Shown here one piece after another: positions 27,070-36,111 of a DNA stretch of 64,000 nt (positions within the stretch are counted from its first letter, which is position 1; each line of letters begins with the position of its first letter). The stretch is from Pseudomonas sp. CC120222-01a (GTDB taxonomy: Bacteria > Pseudomonadota > Gammaproteobacteria > Pseudomonadales > Pseudomonadaceae), in the NCBI RefSeq assembly GCF_003097235.1, contig NZ_QEQQ01000003.1:62001-126000 (forward strand). The letters are read 5' to 3'. The position numbers were made by a program, and so were the translations under genes. Below the pieces are notes generated by a model. The model was not told the DNA's origin and made no database searches. It saw only the letters and a list, made by a program, of their open reading frames with translations.

Positions 27070-27304
27070 GGCGGTAAAGTCAGCTCAGGTAATGGGTCGA
27101 AATTATTACGAGGTATACACGAGCCCTGTGAAACCTATTTTTAACATACGGTCGAATGCGTGGCGTTGTCCAGCGAGATTTATGAGGTTTTTCGCATAAC
27201 TTAAAGTTATGCGTAAGGTAATTTTTGTGCCGATGACAGCGTTATTGTGCAGCGTAATATCGGGGGGAAGTCGTGTATGAAGTGGTAGGGGAGCAGTACA
27301 AAGT

Positions 27305-28288
27305 ATGTCGCAGAGGCACGTTGATCCAGACACCTTGTTGCTAAAAATGCCGTCTCTGAGGGCAGTCAAGGCATTCGTCGCCGCCGCCAAATACCAGAGC
27401 TTCACCCGTGCCGCAGAGGCTTTGTGCGTTTCTCAGGCAGCAATCAGTCGTCAGATCCGTGAACTGGAAGAGTACCTGAACGCTCCTTTGTTTCTCCGTG
27501 CGGGTCGTGCTGTTGAGCTCACCACTGCTGGCTTGGTCTTCTTCGACGCCTCGCAGATCTCATTTGTAAATATCGCTCAAGCGGCTGAGCGGATTCGAAA
27601 CGCCCCCACTGATAAGCAAGTGCTTACCGTCTCCTGCTCACCTGCGTTCTCTGCTTTGTGGCTGTCTAACCACATTCAAGAGTTCCGCCTCAAGAATCCT
27701 GATATTAAGCTGAACTTGATCACCACCCAGAATTTCCAAGCCAAAGAGCCCGGCGTCGAACCTGATATCGTGATTTCAAAATTTGCGAGTGTGGGGGAGG
27801 GGTACAAGGTTTATCCGCTTTGCCATGATGTTATATACCCTGTGTGCTCGCCTGAGTACCTGAGACGAAACCCAGTTGTCGAGTCTCTGGTGGAGTTACG
27901 CAATGCTGCGCTTCTCGATTTGAGCCCTTATGGTCGCTCCGGCGTGGCGGAACATGTTGATTGGAGTGTATGGCTCGCGTTTCAAAACATCGATATAGAT
28001 GAGCGATCATTGGACAGTCCGCCGATCTTTCAGGCCAATGACTACAACCTGATCATCAATATGGTACTTTCAAGTCAAGGTGTTGCCCTGGGGTGGAATC
28101 AGCTCGTCGGGCATATGGTAGACACGGGGCAGTTGGTTAAACCTGTTCGCGAGCAAGTAACACTAAGAAATAGTCTTCATTACTTGGCCTGCAAGGAAAA
28201 TAATGAGAACGAGGATGCGTGCGCTCGCGTGAGAGATTGGGTGATGTCGAAATTTTCCTGGTGGAAGGTACAGGGCCGAAACGCATAA
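27305..28288 (+). CDS. LysR-family regulator (GcvA-like)
   Basis: 327 residues. N-terminal HTH at about residues 15-75 (FVAAAKYQSFTRAAEALCVSQ, then AISRQIRELEEYL), followed by the substrate-binding fold. The aromatic/basic wing and C-terminal region are like GcvA and related regulators. An in-frame ATG at the MPSLRAVKAF segment (about 27347) is an alternative start. It precedes the GbcA-like oxygenase on the same strand with a 203-nt gap and is a candidate regulator of it. Confidence 0.85.
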   Translation: MSQRHVDPDTLLLKMPSLRAVKAFVAAAKYQSFTRAAEALCVSQAAISRQIRELEEYLNAPLFLRAGRAVELTTAGLVFFDASQISFVNIAQAAERIRNAPTDKQVLTVSCSPAFSALWLSNHIQEFRLKNPDIKLNLITTQNFQAKEPGVEPDIVISKFASVGEGYKVYPLCHDVIYPVCSPEYLRRNPVVESLVELRNAALLDLSPYGRSGVAEHVDWSVWLAFQNIDIDERSLDSPPIFQANDYNLIINMVLSSQGVALGWNQLVGHMVDTGQLVKPVREQVTLRNSLHYLACKENNENEDACARVRDWVMSKFSWWKVQGRNA

Positions 28289-28451
28289 CCTGTCATTATG
28301 GATTCAGCTGTAAAAATGTCGCTTGAGCGGCGATTAGGCGTTGACTTACCCTTTGGGAAATCGACGACCAACTGATGCCTGTATCGTGGAGCGCTATACT
28401 TAGTGGCTGAGCTCCTATCTGGCTATAAACAAGAACAATGTTTCAGTCATT

Positions 28452-28479
28452 TGCACCAAGGGCTATGGCATAAGGTGCA
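28452..28479 (+). promoter_or_regulatory. inverted repeat before the GbcA-like gene
   Basis: TGCACC (28452-28457) and GGTGCA (28474-28479) form a 6-bp inverted repeat just ahead of the GGAGG ribosome site and ATG 28492. Possible operator or 5'-UTR hairpin covering the ribosome site; short, so support is limited. Confidence 0.35.
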
Positions 28480-28491
28480 TGGAGGATAATA

Positions 28492-29727
28492 ATGAACAGC
28501 AACGAATCCGTCATTAGCCTGATCAAGCAACGCAAGCCTCGCCATGTGTTGCCACGTGAGCTTTATTTCGATCCTGAGGTTTATCGCCAGGATCTTGAAC
28601 ATATCTGGCATAAAGACTGGGTTTTCGCTGGGCACACCTTCGAAATTCCAAAGACGGGTCAGTATTTCACCTTGCAAATTGGCGACTATCCAGTAGCTGT
28701 AGTGCGCGGCAAGGATGGAGAGGTTCGAGCCTTCCATAACGCCTGCCGCCATCGTGGCGCCAAGGTCTGCGAGCATGCGAGCGGCAAAGTGGCCAAGCTG
28801 GTCTGCCCGTACCACAAGTGGACGTTCGAGCTGGACGGCAACCTGATCTATGCAGGAAACATGGGGGCCGACTTCGATCGCTCGAACTATGGGCTGAAGA
28901 CCGTTCATGTCGAGGTGGTACATACCTACATCTATGTTTGCGTCGCCGAGAGGGCGCCTGACTTCTCCAGCTTCCGCGCCGCCGTCACTCCGTTCATCGC
29001 GCCGCACTTCCTGGAAAACTGCAAGGTCGCCTTCGAGTCGAATCTCATCGAGAAGGGCAACTGGAAGCTGGTGTTCGAAAATAACCGAGAGTGCTACCAC
29101 TGCGACGGCACCCACCCTGAGCTGCTCAACTCCTTTGTTGAGAACCTGTCGGTCGCAGGCGTCGGCGGTGATGACGATCCGGAGCTCGTGGCTCACTGGG
29201 ATCGCTGCGAGGCTGCTGGCATGCCAAGCCGACTGAACATGGATCCGATGGGGCGCTTCCGTATGACGCGCATCCCGCTTTCCGCCGGCGCGGTCAGCTA
29301 CACGATGGACGGCAAGCCTGCAGTGGCGGGTCGACTGGACAAGAGTGGTGAGCCGGACATCGGCGCACTGCTGTACTTCAACTACCCGTCGACCTGGAAC
29401 CACTTCCTCGGCGACCACGCGTTGAGCTTCCGCGTTCTGCCGATCGGCCCGGGCGAAACCCTGGTGACCACCAAATGGCTGGTGCCGGAGTCTGCCGTCG
29501 AGGGTGTCGACTACGATCTGGATCGCCTCACCAAGGTTTGGTTGGCGACCAACGACCAGGATCGTCGCTTGGTTGAAGGTACCTTTGCGGGTGTATCTTC
29601 ACCTGCCTACGAGCCAGGGCCTTTCTCCGAAAACGCTGAAAACGGTGTTTGCCAGTTTGACGACTGGTACTGCGCGACCATGCTGGAGCGTCTGGAGGGG
29701 CGTCCCCAGTTGAAATCGGTAGGCTAA
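28492..29727 (+). CDS. GbcA/Stc2-like Rieske oxygenase for a quaternary amine
   Basis: 411 residues. Rieske ligands Cys85-x-His87 and Cys105-x2-His108; mononuclear site ENNRECYHCDGTHPEL with Glu200, His203 and His208. Long stretches (LQIGDYPVAVVRGKDGEVRAF, TKWLV...AVEGVDYD, NDQDRRLVE) follow the glycine betaine monooxygenase GbcA pattern. The enzyme should remove an N-methyl group as formaldehyde. No GbcB-type reductase is nearby, so it must use one encoded elsewhere. Glycine betaine, stachydrine and other betaines are all possible substrates. GGAGG precedes the ATG; a terminator follows. Confidence 0.85.
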   Translation: MNSNESVISLIKQRKPRHVLPRELYFDPEVYRQDLEHIWHKDWVFAGHTFEIPKTGQYFTLQIGDYPVAVVRGKDGEVRAFHNACRHRGAKVCEHASGKVAKLVCPYHKWTFELDGNLIYAGNMGADFDRSNYGLKTVHVEVVHTYIYVCVAERAPDFSSFRAAVTPFIAPHFLENCKVAFESNLIEKGNWKLVFENNRECYHCDGTHPELLNSFVENLSVAGVGGDDDPELVAHWDRCEAAGMPSRLNMDPMGRFRMTRIPLSAGAVSYTMDGKPAVAGRLDKSGEPDIGALLYFNYPSTWNHFLGDHALSFRVLPIGPGETLVTTKWLVPESAVEGVDYDLDRLTKVWLATNDQDRRLVEGTFAGVSSPAYEPGPFSENAENGVCQFDDWYCATMLERLEGRPQLKSVG

Positions 29728-29741
29728 TCTACCTCTCCGCA

Positions 29742-29768
29742 ACGGCGCCTTCGGGCGCCGTATTCATT
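29742..29768 (+). terminator. Rho-independent terminator after the GbcA-like gene
   Basis: Eight-bp stem ACGGCGCC (29742-29749) / GGCGCCGT (29754-29761) with a TTCG tetraloop and an ATTCATTT tail. Confidence 0.8.
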
Positions 29769-30153
29769 TGCTCAACCGACAGGCCTAGACCTCGAGGTGA
29801 CCGGGCCATTGGCTTCTGCACACCCGAGGCGACCACTCCATGGGCGCCATTGCTTTTATTGCCAACCGCCAGCGCATTTCGACTCGAAAGACGCTTGCCT
29901 GTAGCTGCTTCTTCCGGGGCTGGACTCTGCTGTAGTCGCGGAGCGGGGTTGGAGCAAAAGCACTGGTATGTTGTGATGATGGGGCTCTCGCTGCTAGCGA
30001 AACCCTATCATCCGTGGGCACTTGCTCGCGACTTCGGTGTGGACGATGCTGCGTTGCTACCCGTGCTCTGCGGGTACTGGTTGGCCAGGCACGATCATTA
30101 GGTTTCAGATTACCCAAGGTCTGGCCGAGATGCCCTGACCCTGGGTAAAAAAC
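29769..30153. other. intergenic stretch without a recognised gene
   Basis: About 385 bp between the GbcA-like terminator and the converging binding-protein gene. Open frames exist on both strands (29850-30101 +, 29785-30117 -) but neither has a convincing ribosome site or recognisable protein features. No repeat was seen. Confidence 0.5.
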
Positions 30154-31161
30154 TCAAAGGCTGCTCACGCTGGCTGCGGCTCTGGAGTCGTTCAGCCACT
30201 TGTTGAATTCGTCCTGATGAGCGCTAATCCATTCCATGGCATGTCGAGTGATGTCCTTTTCCTTGCGTTCCCCCTCATGCATTTTGAAATTCTGAGCACT
30301 TTCATCTGCAGCACTGATTTGCATCTCGGATAAAAACTTCAAGGCAGCGGGGTTTCTCTGAGCAAATTCTCGGTTCAGTACCGATTCAATCTTATCCTCT
30401 GGGTGATTCGACTTGTCATCTGCGGCCTGATTTTCAGCAGGGGGCAGATCGAGCCAGACCACATCCTTGTCTGCCACCAGGACGCTGGATAGCCACTGAG
30501 GAACCCACGTGAAGAATAATACTGGTTTGCCGTCGTTGTAGCGTGCCAGGGTGTCTGCCATTAATGCAAAGTACGAGCCCTGATTTACGTGCACCGTACT
30601 GCTCAAGGCATATGACTTCATGTGGTGATCAATGATCAACTCGCAGCCCCAGCCAGGGTTGCAGCCGGTCAGGTCGGCCTTTCCGTCGCCATCACTGTCG
30701 AAGAGTTTGGCTATTTCAGGTCGTTGCAGATCTGTGATGGATTGGATGTGGTAAGCATCAGCGGTCTTTTTATCGATTTGGTAGCCTTGCTTGACGTCAG
30801 GCATCACCACGCCGCCCTTGAGCATATCCCTGTCGCCACCAGCTTGCCGATAAAAGCTGTCATGCAGTCTCTCCCACAGGTGGACTGAAAAATCAGCATC
30901 GCCGTTCGCCAGTGCCACCATCATGACTGAGTATTCAGTTTCCTTGGGTTCCTGGACTTTGTACCCAAGCTGCCGAAGTCCTTCCATGGCGATTTCACCC
31001 CGAAACCGCTCCTCGGCAATCGATGAGAAAATGGGCGTAATCTTCACTCCATCGCCAGGCTTATCGGTAGAGCCAGATGCTGTAGTAGCCATCGAAACCA
31101 GAGCTAGGACCGCAGTGAAAGCGGAACCAATTAGCTTTTGGGGGGCACTGGAAATTATCAT
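30154..31161 (-). CDS. ABC substrate-binding protein for a quaternary amine (ProX/BetX-like)
   Basis: 335 residues with a signal peptide (MIISSAPQKLIGSAFTAVLA, cleavage near ASG-STDK). OpuAC-type periplasmic fold; DADFSVHLWERLHDSFY and VLFFTWVPQWLSSVL supply the Trp/Tyr residues that commonly build the aromatic cage for trimethylammonium groups. There is no permease or ATPase gene beside it. In Pseudomonas several such orphan binding proteins (CbcX, CaiX, BetX) share the CbcWV core, so this one probably does too (inference). It lies 69 nt after an SDR gene. Confidence 0.85.
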   Translation of the reverse strand: MIISSAPQKLIGSAFTAVLALVSMATTASGSTDKPGDGVKITPIFSSIAEERFRGEIAMEGLRQLGYKVQEPKETEYSVMMVALANGDADFSVHLWERLHDSFYRQAGGDRDMLKGGVVMPDVKQGYQIDKKTADAYHIQSITDLQRPEIAKLFDSDGDGKADLTGCNPGWGCELIIDHHMKSYALSSTVHVNQGSYFALMADTLARYNDGKPVLFFTWVPQWLSSVLVADKDVVWLDLPPAENQAADDKSNHPEDKIESVLNREFAQRNPAALKFLSEMQISAADESAQNFKMHEGERKEKDITRHAMEWISAHQDEFNKWLNDSRAAASVSSL

Positions 31162-31230
31162 GGGTCGATCCCTTTTTATCTTTGTTGCCGGGTGGCTGCA
31201 GCTACCAGGATTTGCGGAAACTCAAAGGCC

Positions 31231-31968
31231 TCAGCCCGGTAGGCTGAGTTTTGCCATCCTGCCGCCATCCACTGTCCACACCTGACCCGTGACGAAGCCG
31301 GACTCCTCAGAGGCGAGCCAAGCCACGAGATTGGCAACCTCTTCGGGAGTACCTGTCCGGCCCACAGGATGGATTTTTCCAAGGCCCTGCTTGAACGCTT
31401 TGGGGTCAGGCATGCTTTCGATGAAGTCGATGTTTAGATCGGTGTCAATCCAACCGGGCGCAACCGCATTGCAGCGGATGCCCTCGTGGCTATGGTCGAT
31501 CGCAATGGCCCGAGTCAGGCCATGCAGCCCCGCTTTCGAAGCGCAGTACGCCGCATGCTTCGGGTTTGACCCAAGTCCTTCAGTCGAACCGATATTGACG
31601 ATCCGGCCCTGAGTTTGGCGTAGGTGCGGCAATGATGCTTTGATCAGCGCAAACGGGGTTGTCAGGTTGACGGTCAGGTTGCGTGTCCAATCCACCAAGG
31701 ACATTTCCTCCGCCAACTGCTCCTGCATCATTCCTGCGTTGTTGACCAGAACATCAAGACGTCCCGCCAGTTGCATTACTGTGGCGATTGCATCATCTGC
31801 TGCCTCAGGCTCATTGAAGTCCACGCCAATGCACTCGAACTCGGTGTCCTGGCCTCGCTGGGCGGTGATCACTCGAGCACCTTCCTCGCGAAGTCTTTTG
31901 GCAATCGCTCGACCAATTCCGCTGCGCCCACCGGTGACCAACGCAACTTTGCTCTGAAATCTCGTCAT
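31231..31968 (-). CDS. SDR-family oxidoreductase
   Basis: 245 residues, classical SDR: TGGRSGIGRA cofactor motif, NNAG, GSTEGLG and YCASKAG (YxxxK), VWTVDGG at the C-terminus. ATG 31968 is followed downstream by the quaternary-amine binding-protein gene, so the two may form an operon. A role as a hydroxy-betaine (for example carnitine-like) dehydrogenase is attractive but unproven. Confidence 0.83.
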   Translation of the reverse strand: MTRFQSKVALVTGGRSGIGRAIAKRLREEGARVITAQRGQDTEFECIGVDFNEPEAADDAIATVMQLAGRLDVLVNNAGMMQEQLAEEMSLVDWTRNLTVNLTTPFALIKASLPHLRQTQGRIVNIGSTEGLGSNPKHAAYCASKAGLHGLTRAIAIDHSHEGIRCNAVAPGWIDTDLNIDFIESMPDPKAFKQGLGKIHPVGRTGTPEEVANLVAWLASEESGFVTGQVWTVDGGRMAKLSLPG

Positions 31969-31993
31969 GCTGTCCGCACCTTTTCTATCGCTA

Positions 31994-32012
31994 GTTGAGT
32001 TGATTACTCAAC
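31994..32012 (-). promoter_or_regulatory. palindrome upstream of the SDR gene
   Basis: GTTGAG (31994-31999) and CTCAAC (32007-32012) form a 6-bp inverted repeat with a 7-nt AT-rich spacer, 26 bp upstream of the SDR start and downstream of the LysR gene on the same strand. Size and symmetry suit a LysR or TetR operator. Confidence 0.45.
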
Positions 32013-32104
32013 AGGTGTAGACAGCGTCTCGTAAGGTGCGCAAATGAGACAATAGACACCGAGGGAATTCAGTATTTCGCAAAACGAAGGGTGCCGATAC
32101 AGCA

Positions 32105-33019
32105 TTAACTGATGCCTGGGTGATTCCTCATGTAATCCGCCAGCGTATCAATGAAAGATCTCACCTTGGTCGACCCCAGATGTGTCTCGCGATGTACAAT
32201 GTGAATGGGTTTAGGCTCTTCTTCAAAGTTAGCAAGCAGCACCTGCAGGCGTCCGCTAGTGACTTGATCAAGGACTTGATAATAATGAAATTGAGCTATG
32301 CCGAATCCTGCCTCGGCCGCAATCGCTGCCACGTCATTGCTGGTAGCTGTGAAGCGAGGTTTCAAGCGCAAGTCAGCAGACTCGAATCTCCAGAGGGCCC
32401 GGGGTGATGCATTGCTTGAGGCAATTACTGCATGCCTATGAAGGTCACCTGGATACTCTGGGGTTCCATGTACAGAAAGGTATGATGGCGATGCACAAAG
32501 CACCTTTCTAACAGACCCAACGCGCAATGCTTTCAATCCAGAATCGGGCAGTCGTCCGATACGTACTGCTACATCTATGCCCTCATCCATTAGATTGACC
32601 AACTGATCCTTGAAGAATGCTGACACATTGATTTTAGGATTTTTCTCCATGAAATTCAGGATAAAAGGCATTAGAAGACTTTTCCCGAGTATCGTGGGTG
32701 CGGTGATCGATAGATCCCCCGTGAGCTCAGAGTTAAAACCTACAATTGCTTCGTTCGCTTGTCGAAGACATTCTAAGATTGGTCGGCAATTATCGAGGTG
32801 GAAGTATCCCGCAGCAGTGAGGCGTAACTGACGCGTAGTTCGCTCCACCAGTTGTACGCCTAAATCACTTTCGAGGGCTGCCACTGCTCGCGTTACAGCA
32901 GCCGGGGAGATGTCTAGCGATCTTGCCGCTGCTGCAAAGCTGCCTTGTTCACCGACTGCGACGAAGACCTGCATGAGATGAAATTGATCCACAGCCCGGG
33001 TTAACCTATTAGCATTCAA
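32105..33019 (-). CDS. LysR-family regulator (CrgA-like)
   Basis: 304 residues. HTH at about 12-70 (FVAVGEQGSFAAAARSLDISP, AAVTRAVAALESDLGVQLVERTTR), then the LysR substrate-binding fold with the VAVRIGRLPDSGL block usual in the CrgA/PA-type subgroup. It lies directly upstream of the SDR and binding-protein genes, same strand, 136 nt away, and may regulate them through the palindrome at 31994. Confidence 0.86.
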   Translation of the reverse strand: MNANRLTRAVDQFHLMQVFVAVGEQGSFAAAARSLDISPAAVTRAVAALESDLGVQLVERTTRQLRLTAAGYFHLDNCRPILECLRQANEAIVGFNSELTGDLSITAPTILGKSLLMPFILNFMEKNPKINVSAFFKDQLVNLMDEGIDVAVRIGRLPDSGLKALRVGSVRKVLCASPSYLSVHGTPEYPGDLHRHAVIASSNASPRALWRFESADLRLKPRFTATSNDVAAIAAEAGFGIAQFHYYQVLDQVTSGRLQVLLANFEEEPKPIHIVHRETHLGSTKVRSFIDTLADYMRNHPGIS

Positions 33020-33206
33020 TTAGCAGTAGCCTACAGGGTGATCAGATGTACGTCGATAGCCCACCCGTCAACGACATAGGAGCTGAGCTTCATGCATTAA
33101 CAGACCTGGGAGCCCGTCGTTGCAGTACTTGCAATAAACTACTACCGGGAAGCAATGGACGGGTTCAGTCTCATGGGGGAACCACTATGACTTGGGTAGC
33201 TCAAGC

Positions 33207-34163
33207 TTAACGCTGGCCCACTCCGGTGCTCGCCTTGCGATCCGTTCTAGGCATGCATCCATAGCGCGTCTTATAGCACTTGGCAAAGTAAGAGGCAGAT
33301 TCGAAGCCGCACAGCACGCCGACTTCGGTCACGCTTTTACCGCTCTGTTGCAACAGTTGGCGAGCTTTGTCCAGGCGTAATTTCATGTAGAAACTGGTTG
33401 GATTGTCGTCCAGACATTCAGCAAAAAGTCTGGCCAAATGGCGGGTAGTGAGTCCTACCTGGGCGGCTATGCACGCTAACGATAATGGCGATTCGAGGTT
33501 CGACGTCATTTTTTCTATGGCGCGTCTCAGCTTAGGATTACCTATTGAGTAAGCGGGATTCGTGTGCGCTTTCTGGACGACATCGTTGGATCTGATCCGG
33601 CTGATCATGAACTGCTCGGCCACCCATCTGACCAGTCCAGGACCCTGATTAGCGTGAATCACTTCAAGCATCAGATCCATTGCCGCAGTGCTGCCAGAAG
33701 CAGAGATACGCTTTTCGTCCATGGCGTAAATTTTGTCACTGACGCTGAGGGAGGGGTAGCGTTCCCGGTAGGTTTCAGCCGCCTCCCAGTGCAGTGCCAC
33801 CTGGTGCCCTTTCATCATTCCTGCTTCAGCAACAATAAATGCCGCCGTGTCGATCATACCGAATACAACCCCAGCCTGATCTTGCTTGACCAGCCACTGC
33901 TTTAGCTTCAGGTCATAGTTCATCAACGGTTCGTAAGCCGCCACGAGAAATAAAAGGTCATTGCGTGCGAGTTGATAAAGACCGCGATCGACAGCTAGTT
34001 CAATATCGTTGCAGGCTTTGACTGGCCTTCCGTCCAGACTAATCAGCGTCCAGCTGTAAAGGTCGCCTCCCTGGCGATTCGCTGAGCGCAAAGGCTCGAT
34101 GATGGACGCGAAATCGATGAGTGAAAATCCTGGGATCAGCAACAGAACGATATGCTTTGCCAT
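33207..34163 (-). CDS. GlxA/GbdR-type AraC regulator
   Basis: 318 residues. DJ-1/PfpI-like N-terminal domain (starts MAKHIVLLLIPGFSLIDFAS; GMIDTAAFIVAEAGMMKGHQ block near 105-125) and C-terminal AraC HTH pair (LACIAAQVGLTTRHLARLFAEC; VGVLCGFESASYFAKCYKTRYG). Same architecture as GbdR/CdhR. Sits between two quaternary-amine genes (SDR/binding protein and the ChoX-like gene), consistent with induction by a betaine. Confidence 0.88.
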   Translation of the reverse strand: MAKHIVLLLIPGFSLIDFASIIEPLRSANRQGGDLYSWTLISLDGRPVKACNDIELAVDRGLYQLARNDLLFLVAAYEPLMNYDLKLKQWLVKQDQAGVVFGMIDTAAFIVAEAGMMKGHQVALHWEAAETYRERYPSLSVSDKIYAMDEKRISASGSTAAMDLMLEVIHANQGPGLVRWVAEQFMISRIRSNDVVQKAHTNPAYSIGNPKLRRAIEKMTSNLESPLSLACIAAQVGLTTRHLARLFAECLDDNPTSFYMKLRLDKARQLLQQSGKSVTEVGVLCGFESASYFAKCYKTRYGCMPRTDRKASTGVGQR

Positions 34164-34227
34164 TTGAGCAACCTATTCTCACAAGCTGCCGCCCAGCTAG
34201 GATAGAAACACGGTTGAAGTAAATATA

Positions 34228-34255
34228 CCCTACGTGGAGAGGGCGCCACGTAGGG
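34228..34255 (-). terminator. terminator after the ChoX-like gene
   Basis: Ten-bp perfect stem CCCTACGTGG (34228-34237) / CCACGTAGGG (34246-34255) with an 8-nt loop; on the - strand it is followed by TATATTTACTT. It lies between the stop at 34281 and the next - strand gene. Confidence 0.65.
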
Positions 34256-34280
34256 CGATGAAAAGGCTTTCACGTAGGCT

Positions 34281-35201
34281 TCAGTTTACTGGGGAGCCGT
34301 CTGCTCGATTGACTCCTTCGAGCCAGCGTTCAACGTCCTCTGGGTGGGAATCCAGCCAACGATTCGCTGCTTTGGCAGGGTCCTCATGAGCGAGTAGCGG
34401 CTCCATCATGCGACTTTCATCATCGGCGGTGAAGCGCAGATTGTCCAAAAGCCGAGTAACATTCGGGCATTTCTCGGAAAATGCGGGGTCGACCACTGTC
34501 CACACGGTCGCTTTACCCTCGTCCTTGCCCATTGCGCCCTCACTTCCGCTTAAATACTTCATCTTGTAGTTGAAGTTCATTGGGTGAGGAGCCCATCCGA
34601 AAAACACAATAGGTTCATTCCGGCGAACTGCTCGGGTGACGGCAGAAAGCATGCCGCTCTCGCTGGACTCAACCAATTGAAAACCACCTAAACCGAACTG
34701 ATTTTTAGTGATCATGGCCTTGATCATTGCGTTAGCACCAGCACCAGGTTCAATGCCGTAGATTTTTCCCTTCAGCTCGCTTTTGAAGCGAGCAATATCG
34801 GCGAATGTTTTCAGCCCCTTATCGTAGAGGTAATCGGGTACCGCCAAGGTCGCTCGCGCATCACTGAGACTAGGTTGCTCAAGGACTTTGATATGATTCG
34901 CCTGTATGAACGGAGTAATGTTGGCGGTCATAAGAGGGTTCCAGTACCCAAGAAAAAAATCGAGTCGTTGGTCTCGGATTCCCGCGTAGATGATTTGTTG
35001 TGAGGCATTGGTCACGTCCGCCTTGTACCCGAGCCGCTCGAGCAGCGCCTTAGTCAGCGAAGTGGTTGCGATGACGTCTGTCCAAGTGACGGCGCCCACT
35101 CTCAATGATTTACAGCTTTGATGTTCTTCGGCATGGCTATTTGCAGAGAGACCAATAACGATGGAGCATGCTGCCAGGACTCGAACTGGTGTAAATGACA
35201 T
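34281..35201 (-). CDS. ABC substrate-binding protein for choline/carnitine-type amines (ChoX/CaiX-like)
   Basis: 306 residues from ATG 35201, chosen because AGAGGA precedes it and a clean signal peptide results (hydrophobic VLAACSIVIGLS, cleavage SHA-EEH). OpuAC-type fold with VGAVTWTDVIATTSL, DFFLGYWNPLM and FFGWAPHPMNFNYKM segments typical of choline/carnitine binding proteins. No transport partners adjoin it; it likely docks on a Cbc-type ABC core encoded elsewhere. Ends with a terminator. Confidence 0.86.
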   Translation of the reverse strand: MSFTPVRVLAACSIVIGLSANSHAEEHQSCKSLRVGAVTWTDVIATTSLTKALLERLGYKADVTNASQQIIYAGIRDQRLDFFLGYWNPLMTANITPFIQANHIKVLEQPSLSDARATLAVPDYLYDKGLKTFADIARFKSELKGKIYGIEPGAGANAMIKAMITKNQFGLGGFQLVESSESGMLSAVTRAVRRNEPIVFFGWAPHPMNFNYKMKYLSGSEGAMGKDEGKATVWTVVDPAFSEKCPNVTRLLDNLRFTADDESRMMEPLLAHEDPAKAANRWLDSHPEDVERWLEGVNRADGSPVN

Positions 35202-35323
35202 CGCATATCCTCTATTCATCATTGTTGGATGGCCGATTATCGCTTGTATGAAAGATTGACGGCCCCTCGGCACTCGAGAAGAAATGCAAAAAGCAGGACC
35301 GTCCGTAGTCCTACCTCAAGAGC

Positions 35324-36109
35324 TTACTTACCCTTCCATACTGGATCGCGTTTCTCAGCAAAGGCCCGTGAGCCTTCAAGGTGATCTTCGCTACCGTAGA
35401 GAACATCTACCGTCTCTAGCTGGCGCTTGGTAATTTTGTTGAGGGTATCCTGGAACTTGGCCCCCTCGGCTTCGCGCACCACTTCTTTAATTGCCGCATA
35501 CACCAAACTTGGACCACTATCCAGAAGTTTGGCTACCTCCCATGCACGAGCGGCGAGACGCTCGGCGGGAACTACTTCATTGACCAGCCCCCAGCGGTTC
35601 GCTTCAGCAGCGGTCAACCAGCGTCCAGTCAAGAGCATTTCCATCGCAATATGGTAGGGAATACGCTTGGGTAGCTTGATGGAGGCTGCATCGGCGACGG
35701 TCCCCGAGCGAATCTCGGGTAAAGCGAATGTCGCGTGCTCTGCGGCCAGAATGATGTCCGCAGAGATCGCGATTTCCAGCCCTCCACCACAGCAGATCCC
35801 GTTCACTGCGCAGATAATCGGCTTGTTGAGTCTTGGCAATTCTTGCATTCCGCCGAAGCCACCAACGCCGTAATCCCCATCCACTGCATCACCATCTGCT
35901 GCCGCCTTCAGATCCCAGCCAGGGCAGAAGAATTTCTCGCCTGAACCCGTAATGATCGCTACCCGCGCAGTTGGATCGTCTCTGAACTCCCGGAAGATGT
36001 TGCTCATGATCCTCGAGGTAGCGAGGTCTATGGCATTCGCCTTCGGACGATTGATCATCACTTCTACAATCCCGCCCTCTCGGCGGACACGAATCGGAGT
36101 GTCGGACAT
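35324..36109 (-). CDS. enoyl-CoA hydratase, carnitinyl-CoA dehydratase (CaiD)-like
   Basis: 261 residues, the same length as E. coli CaiD. Shared blocks are striking: RPKANAID, FRDDPxxRVAIITGxGEKFF, GWDLKAAA, and the C-terminal AFAEKRDPVWKG. The crotonase glutamates are present (Glu112 in GGGLEIAISAD, Glu132 in FALPEIRSG). It should hydrate crotonobetainyl-CoA to carnitinyl-CoA or act on a close analogue. It lies 2 nt downstream of the ligase stop, clearly co-transcribed. Calling the substrate a betaine thioester rests on similarity plus context. Confidence 0.85.
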   Translation of the reverse strand: MSDTPIRVRREGGIVEVMINRPKANAIDLATSRIMSNIFREFRDDPTARVAIITGSGEKFFCPGWDLKAAADGDAVDGDYGVGGFGGMQELPRLNKPIICAVNGICCGGGLEIAISADIILAAEHATFALPEIRSGTVADAASIKLPKRIPYHIAMEMLLTGRWLTAAEANRWGLVNEVVPAERLAARAWEVAKLLDSGPSLVYAAIKEVVREAEGAKFQDTLNKITKRQLETVDVLYGSEDHLEGSRAFAEKRDPVWKGK

Positions 36110-36111
36110 GG

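Noticed and set aside
29785-30117. Overlapping open frames on both strands in the gap after the GbcA-like gene
   Set aside because: No ribosome site, biased composition and no family resemblance; treated as non-coding.
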